From Dipylidium caninum (Eukaryota; Platyhelminthes; Cestoda; Cyclophyllidea; Dipylidiidae): 64,000 bases of DNA. How positions within the stretch are numbered: the stretch's first letter is position 1; each line of letters starts with the position of its first letter. The position numbers were made by a program, and so were the translations under genes. The stretch is from positions 124,001-188,000 of the forward strand of contig QEYB01000388.1 of the NCBI GenBank assembly GCA_017562135.1, in the 5' to 3' direction. Positions 50,753 through 60,623 of the stretch are shown one piece after another. The notes beneath the pieces are model-generated. The model was not told the DNA's origin. It worked only from the letters and a program-made list of their open reading frames with translations, and did no database searches.

Positions 50753-53700
50753 AAATGGGGGAGAAGCTTACCTTTGTATCGCAACCATTATTGGGCCTTA
50801 AAATAAATGAGCAGGTGTCAAAACTTTCCAATACGATCAACTACGAACGTACCGTCTTATTAACTGAGGTTCATTCTCGATTGCAGCGTCTCAAGCATAT
50901 TGTTGACGAAAAATCGGTACTAACTATTATGCCTCATTCTTATTTCGCAGGCTCGTGGCATACCCATAAACAAACGCGAATTAGACTGTCTCAACCGGTT
51001 TTCCCTCGTCTGCGATGATATTGATTTACTTAAATCGAATTCCAATGATACTATGAGGCAAATACTCGATGCTGTTGAATCAGAAGACTACACGTCACTT
51101 GGTAACATAAGACTTTTTCCTGGTAAGCGCATGCTAATTCTTTAATATGTGTAGCAATTGAACCACCACTCTTTCAAAGTGCTGAAGAACTAGTTTTGGA
51201 GGATTTAATTTCGGATTATATTGAGGCGACTCAGAATGAACCGTTTGAAGAAATGTTGAAAGAGATTCAACTTTCTCACATAATTTCTGCTGTTGAAATG
51301 GAGAATGGAAGTGTAAAAACAAATAAGAAATTTAAAAAGAACGCCCGAAGTAAAATGGTTACCAAACGAAATAATCAACTCCCATCCACAAAAACAAAGG
51401 CAGCGTACGTATTTCTTGTTAATACTCATGGAAAAGTCTTTTTTTGTATTCTAACTCCTATTTTATTCAAATTTTGAAGGAATCAGGTGCGGAATTTTCC
51501 ACCTTTATTGACACAGTAAGTTCAATTGTATCTCTAGCTATCTATTTTGTCACATTTTTCCTTCACTTTGCATCTGCCCTTTTTGAGGTATGTCCGGGGG
51601 TTTTTTAACGTGCTTCGGATTATTCTACTTACATTGGGAAATGCTGGAAGTGGTCTGTCTACTGAACAACTCTGCGACATTGTGCACTTCTGGAATGCCA
51701 GTCCTCGTGTCCAACGAACTAACTCTCCCTGGATAAGCAGGGCAAGTCTCCTTCATTAAAGCTAAAATGTGTTTTTCTCACGGCACTAATTAGAAGTGCT
51801 CCTTGTGCTTATCTAGAGACATTGATTTTAAGTTATAGTGGAATTCTAGATCTTATTTTCTAAAAAAAACTTTTAAACTGTCGATGTCTAGATGAGTTAA
51901 TCCGTTTGCAGTAACTCTTACATTTAGCCCTATTTACCATCCCAGCTCCTGAATAATCGATCAGGTTTCTGCATGTATAGGCTAAAGAATATGTATCATT
52001 CTTCCAACGGCTTTAGTAAATATTTGCTTACTAAATCGAGTATCACAGGTATGTTGGATAACTTAAAACAAATAGATTTCAGCAAGTATGAAACGTTTTC
52101 ATAGGGTGTTGGGAACAATTAATCATTTCTTTGTTTTCTAATCATTTAATTCCATAATTTCACTAGAAAGTTAGGAACATGTTGATTGCTATGCGATTGG
52201 ATATCAACTGCTATGTCGGTAGAATTTTTTTCTTTTGAAACCGATTTGCCTGTTTCATAGTGTTCTGATTGGTCGCAGTTAGTTCGTCCGGCTCTGGCTC
52301 TGCTCTCCGGTAGATCTACTTCGTCTACCTTAAATCCTACTGCTTCGAAGGGGAGTACTGCATCAAATGAGGAAACGTCGCACCTGCCTCCAGCTTTTGT
52401 AGACTTTAACTCGGCCACGCGGACGTGGTGTTGGGCAGGGAGTGGATTAGAGGAGGAGAATGAGATCAACCTCCTTGCCCGACTCTTCTCACAGTGGGTC
52501 CGAAAGGAAGGTGGTCTGGACCAGCATTCCCCACTTTCTCCCTCTCGATCCCGTCTGAATGAAGAGGCAGAGGGCGAACTGGAAGATGAATCTGAGGATG
52601 AGGAGGAGGAATTAATCGCCGAGGAGGAAGAGAGATCTCGACGAAAGGCATTACGAACCGATCGCGTACCTCCACCATACTTGTAGGTGATTCTTGTATC
52701 CCTTCTATTAATACTATCTATCATCTTCGATGATGCACATTTGCGAACCCGGGTTTGTCTTCACCCAAATAGACCAGACACCCACAATTTAGCCTATATC
52801 CAATAATATAAGCACCTATGTTCTTCAATGCACTGTTCCCCCTCTTACGTTTTTTGCAGCTCAACAGACTGGCAATGCAAACTCTCCACCTCGGAACAAC
52901 GTCGTATATTCCAAATTCAGGTTTGTTTACCATTGTATATTGTCCATGTTCTCCTATTTCTTGCAATTTTCCTTTAACTTTATTTTTAAACGTCCTCCAT
53001 TATTATTGAAGACTGCTTCTCCAAGTCCCGTCTACCATCATCCCATTCTAGTCACTTTTAACTCCACTCCTTTTTTGCTACATGAAGTACTATAAAATTC
53101 ACTTTTTAAAAGTTCGAAGTGTCGGTTCAGGCAAAAAAGTCAAAGAGGTGTCCTGTGTATGTGATACTTGTTGCGGGTGTTAATTTTATAGCGCCTCTGT
53201 TCTTTGTTTTGCACCATTGTTTCGTATACCATATGTAACCTTGGTGATGACCTAAATCAAAATCTAGTCACATGGTTGTGCATCCTCGTGATCCCTTTCA
53301 CAAATGCAATCGATTTGGAGCGTGGAGGAGAGGGGTTTGTTTTGAAATCGTACTAGATCCCCCAAATAGTTTGGGAGAGGGTTGACGACGACAGTCATGT
53401 CTGACAACAGTGGCTCACCCCGAGAAACGAAACATGGTGATTGTCAATCTCCATCAACACCGCCCTCACCGCCGCCAAGTGAAGCGTCGCCCAAGAGTCC
53501 ATGCCGAAGTAGGAGCAGGAGTAGAAGTAGAAGCAGGAAGAATAGCGGATGCAGTGCCGGCAGCAGGGAGCCGAGTGGTGGGAGTGCCAGTAGACGCAAG
53601 GTTAAAAGTAATAAGGGAAGTCGGTACAGTAGGCTCTGCAAGGCTGGAGGAAGATCATTTTCAGACTCTGGGCCTGTTGCACCACGACGCTCAAAAAGGG

Positions 53701-56160
53701 AGAGAAAGGCTCCTTCAACTTATCCGTCAAATGATTTTGACCTATCCTGTAGCGGGACGAGAACAAAACCATTCAATAAACGAAGGAAGTCTCTTCGTGC
53801 TGCATGTGGCACTTCTAGATCAAATTCGAGAAAGCGTAATCGGACACCCTCACGGGAACGGTCTCCTTCAAAAAAGCGCAAGAGGTACCCAAAATCATGC
53901 TGAAGGTATAATAGCTACCGTAAAGTGCTCTGATCATCACACACCACCCGTTCCAATCAAAATGGCAGGGTGATGAGGAAATAATTTCTATTGCATCCTA
54001 AAGTCAAATTTCACTGTTGATGCAGTGCTACTGCCAAGTACATGTTTCCATTCGAGTTTCCTGACTTGGTTTTTTTGTTCACAATCAGCCTTACCTACTA
54101 ACATCGGTGAGGATGAGTTCCTCCGCCCTCATACGCCAATTGTCTGGGTAAATTACGGTTTTGTGCTATTTTGGTCTACAATAAGACTTAAGGCAATGAG
54201 AAATTAAATCTAACCGTTTTTAGATAACGTCTACGAGCATCAATGATGACCCATGGGAAGCGTTTAAAAGGACTGGGGTGGGATCATAGTTGCTAACGCT
54301 GCCGATATGATGATCAGAAGGTGTAACGCTAGGATTTATTACATTCTGTCACGTAGACGGATAATGATAATTCTGTGTTCTTCGTTTCGTCGTTTTTTTT
54401 CTGCCGATTGTCACGTCACATCCCTGTGATTCGTTCGATTCTCCTTTGGTGGGAAAAGATATTTCACCTCAGCATTGAGGCGGTTCACAGTTTGGGGGAG
54501 GGTTTATTTAAATTAGGAGAAGTCTCAAGGGATTCCTTTTTTGCATCACTTCCTTCTTTTCACTATCTGTGCTCGAATGTCACCTTATTTAGCTTTCATT
54601 CAACTCCTCCCATCATCACCCTCTCCTAGGTGTTGTTCAAGCCTGATTTCAATGATGGCACTTGCTCATCTGCTGCGAATCTTAGCGGAATCACTTGTCA
54701 GCAGTATCTGCCTTCCATGTTCAGAATGAGGTTTATCCATCAATTGAATTTAGTTAAACCTTGGGTTTTGAGTTGAAGTTGATTAAAAGCATTACAACTG
54801 GGCTGTTAGATTATTGAGAAGAGCGATCCTAACATTACCTTGGTGCCTATGAAAAGGCAAGAAGTTCGTTGTAATTCAAAACACTATTAAATGGCTTCTT
54901 TTTATGTAATTGTGGGCGTTTGAAGGAGGCAGAACGTTACTCGCGGCCCTGGTCACCCTACGTCTACAACCAGCACGGCTACGCCGCGGTTGTGGGTCCA
55001 GTGCTGCGCGCTACAGGCGGTGAAGGCGGCAGTCGTATACGTGCGGCATTGTCGGCACGTGAGCATCCTCTCCTCCGCCCCAACCGTCCGCCCTGGGTGT
55101 CCCTCTCCGAGATCGTGCGCGACGCGGTGGCTCGACTTCCCAACGGTGAGGGCACTCGGCCCGAGATCGCCATGTTGGTGCAAGATAGCGGTTTTCTTGT
55201 CACCTCCTTCAGCCAGAAGCAGGTGGGTTCTGTCCCCACGACTTCGTCTCCCTCGATCTGTGTCCTAACCTGTTTGCATTGTTTTAGTTGAATCAGTGCA
55301 TCAGTTCGGCGCTCGACAGACTGCAAAGTGAGGGGTCGAATTCACCCGTGATGTATGATCCCATTCAACGTCTGTGGATTTACCGATTTCGACACCTTTC
55401 TCCCTCTGATTTCTGTGAGCTACCCTCAATTAACTTAAATGTTCAAATAGCCTTCCACCTAAATTTTTTGCATCACGGTCTTTTGTCTCTTGAATTGTCC
55501 TCCTAACGCAACGTCCGCAGTTAACAGCAGCCGGTAAACGCTTTCTTCTGCGTTACAGGGATCCATTTATTCGATTGACGAAGTGGAGCTTTGTGTATTG
55601 GTTTATCATAGTGATGGATTGTGAAGTTGGGTTTGAAGTTGTGAGCACAGTAATTTACGGACGTTTACAGTTTAGAAGAGTACACATTCCACCTAAAAAG
55701 AGTTCTGACTCCTTTCACCGTAATCAGGTGCTTCCATTGTGGAGATTTTTGTGAAAAATTTAGTTAAACTCCAGAGTTAAATTGAAAAGCATTTTTTATT
55801 GTGTTATTTTTCCTTTAATTACTTCTTGATTTGGTACTGTTAGACCGTCTCTACAAGGATCAGATTGCCTTCCAACGTGAGAGGTTTTTCCAAATCTACC
55901 CAGGAGGTGGTTACCGGCGTCCCTCGAATCGTCCACAATCCAGAAGCCGTCACGAGGAGCCCTATGACGATCGGCACATTCCCGACATTGAAGAGTTGAC
56001 TCGGGAGGAGGAAGAGGGCGAAGAGGATGATTATTATTCGTCGACGGCGGATGATGACAGTCGAGAGGATGAAGTCACCGCCGCGGCGTTTTCTCAGCCT
56101 CGTAGAATGCGCTTGGAGTATAGGCACCACCAACAAGGCCATCCATCAGCACAAATGTGA
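50753..56160 (+). CDS. NFRKB: NFRKB-like (INO80 complex subunit G) chromatin protein
   Basis: Exons: about 50753-50916, 50951-51101, 51155-51404, 51480-51515, 51591-51741, 52279-52682, 52860-52920, 54926-55222, 55288-55414, 55844-56160. Phases agree from 50951 on. The family match is strongest in the middle and C-terminal half: GFFNVLRIILLTLG (human SFFSLLLEILLLE), LVRPALALLSGRS, INLLARLFSQWVRKEGGLDQ, STSEQRRIFQIQEAERYS, GYAAVVGPVLRATGG, then the winged-helix region ARLPNGEGTRPEIAMLVQDS and SALDRLQSE...RLWIYRFRH. The C-terminus is acidic (EEEEGEEDDYYSS). NFRKB sits in the nuclear INO80 remodeller and binds the deubiquitinase UCH37. The first three exons (50753-51404) have no residues I recognise as the DEUBAD domain. 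The Met at about 50753 is only the first in-frame ATG. The 51741 donor is GC-type (AGG|GCAAGT). Confidence 0.88.
53398..53903 (+). CDS. SR-rich open reading frame nested in an NFRKB-like intron
   Basis: From ATG 53398 an uninterrupted frame of about 168 codons opens with MSDNSGSPRETKHGDCQ, continues with Pro/Ser-rich sequence, a run of Arg-Ser dipeptides (RSRSRSRSRSRK), PRRSKRERKAPSTYPSNDF and a basic end (RERSPSKKRKRYPKSC). It lies in the intron between NFRKB-like exons 52860-52920 and 54926-55222, same strand, and those exons splice without it. It may be an independent small SR protein, an alternative exon or a retrocopy. I do not recognise the family. A second frame stays open over the same bases, partly because of composition, which lowers confidence. 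Confidence 0.4.
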
Positions 56161-57292
56161 TGATGTCACTCGCTCCTTTTTTGCCCTTGTTGCTATGTTT
56201 ATTTACTCGTTGTACTTCTAACAAGGAACTGACCCACATGGATGTAAAGCATGTTTATTCCCTCCATATCCTTCGAGGCTTATCTCTTAGATTTTCTTAT
56301 CTGAAAGGAGACGGTAGGTGATAGCAGCCTGGATGGATATTGAAGGGGAAGTGAAGAGTGAACAGGGAGAATGTTAACAGCGACCGCATGCGGCATTAGT
56401 AGCGCGATATGAATTTAGTGGACGATTCCTCGAGACAAACCTCCGCGACAGTGTCCACACACTCCTTTCCACACTCAACGACTTCACCTTCAACACAATC
56501 TGGGACCATCCGTAGAGTGAATGCGTCCCTTATAATCTGTCACCTCTGTCCATCTCTCCTTCCCCACTCCTCCATCGCCCTCCGCCACCCCAACCTATCC
56601 TATTCCATCCCATCCCATTGTAAATGATATCCCCTTCACGCCTATTCGTCTTTATGTGTGCGCCTTCGTGTAGCGTCGCTGGCTTCACATAATTGGAGCA
56701 CGTGAACAGAGGAGACGAGGCGGTCAGTGGTGGAGTGGACGTGAGACGCCGGAGTGACTCCACACTACCCGACTGCCTCAGTGTCAGGCAACGGAAGTGT
56801 TCTGGTCCATCGCTACAGCACTGGCATGTGGGGGAGGCGAATCCTGCTCCGAGCCATTGGCGGGCTTCCTCAAAGCACTTCAAGCCGACGCGACGAATCC
56901 TCGACCTCCGAGCTCCACCTAGACCAGAGTGAGTAGGCAGCATCCCACTTGGTGACGCGCAGCCACCCGACGGTCGACGTGTCGTCTATCCACCTACAAT
57001 CAGCGTGCAACCGCCCTCGGGGGCAGTCATCATCCACGAATTTTGTCACGATTGTACACCATCGTCTCCCCGCCCCCGCGGACAATTTCGGTTCCAAACC
57101 ATTGTCGCGTCAAGCCATCCTCCGGGCAGGAATGTCGGAACGAATGAACACGGGATGGTGCGGTAAATGAAGACTGGACGCCTCAGTGTCAACGCTTTTT
57201 CCCCACAAGATCCTCGCACCGACGACAACTTGAGCAAGCATTAGGCGATTTATTAACAAGATGCATGGGTACACAGGGGCGCCCACTTATGA
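56161..57292. other. GC-rich intergenic stretch with overlapping open frames
   Basis: Several frames on both strands stay open between 56400 and 57240, for example MNLVDDSSRQTSATVSTHSF on plus and LHADCRWIDDTSTVGWLRV on minus. They overlap one another and match no family I know, so I cannot say which, if any, is coding. Part may be 3' UTR of the NFRKB-like gene. Confidence 0.4.
57249..57254 (-). terminator. Polyadenylation signal AATAAA after the detached SART3-like exon
   Basis: A minus-strand AATAAA lies about 40 nt past the TAA stop at 57293-57295, so the isolated exon keeps a complete-looking 3' end. Confidence 0.55.
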
Positions 57293-57470
57293 TTAGTGAT
57301 GTAAAAAGAGTTTACGGAAGTCCTCGTTGGTCTTGCCCGCGTTCTCTGACTCGACGCCGAACTGCGAGTCAACGGCCTTAGCCTCGGATGATGCCGACGC
57401 CGCGGTCCCAACGGACGGACGGTGAAGCGCTCTCGGCACGAAGGAGAGCTGTGTACGCGCTCCCGGTCGT
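57293..57470 (-). CDS. Isolated SART3-like C-terminal exon on the strand opposite to SART3
   Basis: After a TTGTTGTAG acceptor this 178-nt exon encodes 58 residues and a stop. It contains ARTQLSFVPRALHRPS and ends KTNEDFRKLFLHH. Human SART3 ends with GRTQLSLLPRALQRPS, an Ala/Pro spacer, and SNADFAKLFLRK, the LSm-contacting tail also known from Prp24, so both blocks and their order match. It lies on the minus strand, while SART3 N-terminal exons start on the plus strand at 60624 and run the other way. I found no RRM exons upstream of it on the minus strand up to 60.6 kb. It is either a displaced or duplicated last exon, or the end of a second SART3-like gene. Function alone is doubtful. Confidence 0.75.
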
Positions 57471-58415
57471 CTACAACAAGAGCCAATTTGACGACAAATT
57501 GCCCGACTCCGTCTTCTCCTCTCCCTCTTCCCCTCGCAACTAAAACAGTCTTTTTCCGTCCATACCGGAGCCAATCTTTGGCCCCACCGCTCACGGAACA
57601 CTCTAGTCTAATCGCCATCGCACCACAAACTCACTCAGTTTCGCCTCCAACACCTTCGTCCTGCGACAGAAGGCGTCCCTCTCTACTGGGGCATGAATGG
57701 ATTACACAAGTCCACTGACAATAACCAAATCTACGTCCTCCGTCAGGTTGATGGGTGGAGTCCTAACTGTTACCGAAAAACCAGACAAGAAACGCACTAA
57801 CCTACGCGGTGCCCATCTCCCCCAAAGACTGTTTAGATTAACAAGATCTTCAGGTCCACTAAGTGCTGTACCTCCTCGCGTGACGGAAGCACGGGTAGTC
57901 AGCCATTAGGTGGGTGGTGAGAGTTAAATCTAACCGCGAAATGTAGAAGCCCTGCCGCACCACTTCTCCTTGGCGTCCTATGACCCTTCCCCGTGAGAAC
58001 CGTTGCTCCATTTCGCAGTCATTCAAATTATTACATTCTCATTGCACTTGGGGACGGTCGCCTACGATGTACTTAAGTTGGAAATGGACAGCTATCGCGT
58101 AGATGTAAAAAAATGCCTGTGCCAACTTTCAATTCCCGTTGAGGGTTGACGATTAAATGGACGACTTGATGCTGTCTGCTGGTCGAAAATGACGGTTCTT
58201 GTCTATTGTCTAAACGGAGAGGTATAGAACTCTAACTCTAGCTCAGTTCTTCGAGGTATCAACTCGCCGACATCGTATTTGCCTATATTTTGCAGCATTT
58301 TGTAAGTCCTCATCGTCGCAAAAGAATGCCTGCTTAATAAGTGGATACATGCTTCGAAGTACATCAAAGTTTACCAGAAATTAATGACCAAGCTGTTGAC
58401 AATAGGCAATTTAGA
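57471..58415. other. Non-coding gap between the SART3-like tail and the basic open frame
   Basis: I searched both strands by eye for RNA-recognition motifs that would precede a SART3 tail and saw none. Short open frames only. Confidence 0.45.
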
Positions 58416-58416
58416 T

Positions 58417-59265
58417 TTATTGTCTGTCATGAAGTGAACCAGTTTCAGGCGTATCACCAAAGATTGAGTTAACAAAAATAACTGGCTCATTTTGCGCCTG
58501 ATCGGCCAGCGAGTCATGGGTTGGTGGCTCTACGGTCGCCATATCGACATCATCCGCACTGCCCGAAGTGGATGCCAAATTATTCGCTCTCAATGGTGTT
58601 AACAAACGGACTGTTGTGTTGGAACAGTTTTGATTACATTCCCGACCCTGTAATAGCTCACGGTAATTGGAACAGCGATTTGACCTCAGCGGTCGTGGAC
58701 GCAGTCGTGATTTCCAGTCGCCCGAGTTGCTTGAGCCACACATACGTCGTCGACTTTGCGGAGATGAAGAACTTGAACGCGTTTTGGGGGAAGGTGTTTT
58801 GCGTCTGGGTGATGCAGCTCCACAACTCGACATCCTCCCCGATTCACATCTTACTGGCTGTGCAGGTGACCTCGTAGAGGACTGACTCGAAATCCCTCGC
58901 CTTCTTACTCTCTTCGTGATGAATCTCTCCCTCTGCATACATCTTTCTTGGATCCTCATCCTAGCCTTAGCTGATATACACAAGGGTGTCCTCTTTTTAA
59001 TCTCCTTAGGTCTACATTTTTGAAATGCATACTTTTTGAGGCTCTTTCGAGCACGATTCTTGACAAACCGGAAAAATCTTTTAATGGCCAAAGCTCTCCT
59101 TCGCCTCTGATTTACCGAGACTCCGCATTTCGGTCTAACAGCCTTGACTCTTCTTTTGGGGCTTGGCGAGCATGGTGGCAACGTGTTCTCCACTCGTTGG
59201 CGTTTTTCGGGTGCTGATTCACACTTGGATGAACCAGATGAAGTTTCCTGTTCTGGTAAACTCAT
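58417..59265 (-). CDS. Intronless basic Arg/Lys/Ser-rich protein, 282 residues, family unknown
   Basis: A single uninterrupted frame runs from ATG (59263-59265) to TAA (58417-58419). It opens MSLPEQETSSGSSKCESAPE, then EKRQRVENTLPP, a very basic central part (RRRRALAIKRFFRFVKNRAR), a Ser/Pro/Arg section (RRKTPSPKTRSSSSSP) and an acidic end (SADDVDMATVEPP). No globular domain or membrane segment is visible. Nuclear localisation is inferred from basic clusters. AATAAA overlaps the stop codon (58416-58421 on minus), giving an extremely short 3' UTR if used. The neighbourhood (SART3-like tail 1 kb downstream on the same strand) might be meaningful: KRQRVENTLP resembles KRRRVENSIP of the human SART3 linker, but basic stretches match easily. 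Confidence 0.5.
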   Translation of the reverse strand: MSLPEQETSSGSSKCESAPEKRQRVENTLPPCSPSPKRRVKAVRPKCGVSVNQRRRRALAIKRFFRFVKNRARKSLKKYAFQKCRPKEIKKRTPLCISAKARMRIQERCMQRERFITKRVRRRGISSQSSTRSPAQPVRCESGRMSSCGAASPRRKTPSPKTRSSSSSPQSRRRMCGSSNSGDWKSRLRPRPLRSNRCSNYRELLQGRECNQNCSNTTVRLLTPLRANNLASTSGSADDVDMATVEPPTHDSLADQAQNEPVIFVNSIFGDTPETGSLHDRQ

Positions 59266-60623
59266 CCCTATTTCCCGAACCCGTCCGCACCGACGTAGCC
59301 CAGCGCCCCATTATCGATCGAGATCACGAGATTTGACTGAGAGTCAGTTTCGCAAACTCTAATACGTAAATTACCAACTTAAATCTAGAATATGCTTCTC
59401 TTAAATTCTTAGGGTGCACTGGTGATTAGTGGAACAATATTTGTAGCCAGAAACATTTTACTAGACCGATGTACTCGTGTCCATTCATCGTTTTTTAGAT
59501 GGCTATGAGGGGTAGACGCGTGATTCAGCACCCAGTAAAACACATGTGCGCGTGATTTTAATAATTAGCTACCAAACCACAGGGGGAGAGACAGCAAACT
59601 AGAAGCCATATTAGTCAGTAAATTACATGAGCAATAAATAACATTCCTGTCTAATTGTACGATGCTAGATACCATCATGCTGATAAAGTATCTGACGATT
59701 ATACTGTCCTATCCGATAAACGAACTTGGTTTCAAGTGTGTTTTGTTTTATTTGCCATTTTTTTCTAGTTGTTTGGAAAATCTACAGGGCAATACGTTTC
59801 AAACTTCTAGCCACGGCGGATGTCGGAAACATTGGAATATCACGAGCCGCCAAAGGATTAATTATACAAAACTATGTGATCCTTTTCGAAAAATTATTTA
59901 CAGAATATCGTAATAATAACAGCTCAGCATATCACAAAGTTAAAACGAGTAAGAAAGATAATATGAAAGAATAGTGTTCTCCGCGTTGCAGAATTATATA
60001 TTATGACATGTCTGGGGGTAATGGATTAAGCATACGCTATTTAGTATAAACATCCAAAGACATATCTTCATTTACTTAAAGATACCACATTCCATAGCGC
60101 CACCAATAAAGGTGACGGGCTCGAGTGGCGTTCGCTTTTACAGCAGCAGTTAGGTTGCAGCTGGTGTCATGTTTCTTTCGATTCCCTTAAGTGTTTGCTG
60201 AAACACTTAAAATCTTTACTCGTCCATGCATAAATATCTTGTTCTGGTGCATTTGCCAAAGCGTCCCCCGGATTTCCCGCGCAATAAATGAATTATGCGC
60301 TCCTTTTTATTCATCTATCAAATAGAATGACAAGCACTTAATTAAATTGCCACATTTGATATTCCTGTGATTTGTAATTAGGTATCCATTTTTATATTAT
60401 GTAGTGCACACGTGTGACTTTTCTGATGGTCATAATTGGTCTTAATTCGTAATATTTTAGTGCAATTGGTGAATTTTTTTCCAAGATTTTCATCGTATAA
60501 TGTCCGGCGTATACTGCTACACATTTTCCGTGCGATTATTTCAATTGCCCAATTTTTTTGCCATAGTCTTGTCGGATATTTTAATTTTCATTGCATTTTA
60601 CTCTTCATCTTTGTACGTTAGAA
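59266..60623. other. AT-rich region between the basic open frame and SART3
   Basis: No gene is seen. The two flanking genes are divergent, so this interval of about 1.35 kb probably contains both promoters. No specific element was identified. Confidence 0.5.

Noticed and set aside
52146..52724. 192-codon minus-strand Ser-rich open frame
   Set aside because: It is the reverse strand of the NFRKB-like exon 52279-52682, whose plus-strand translation aligns with the family.
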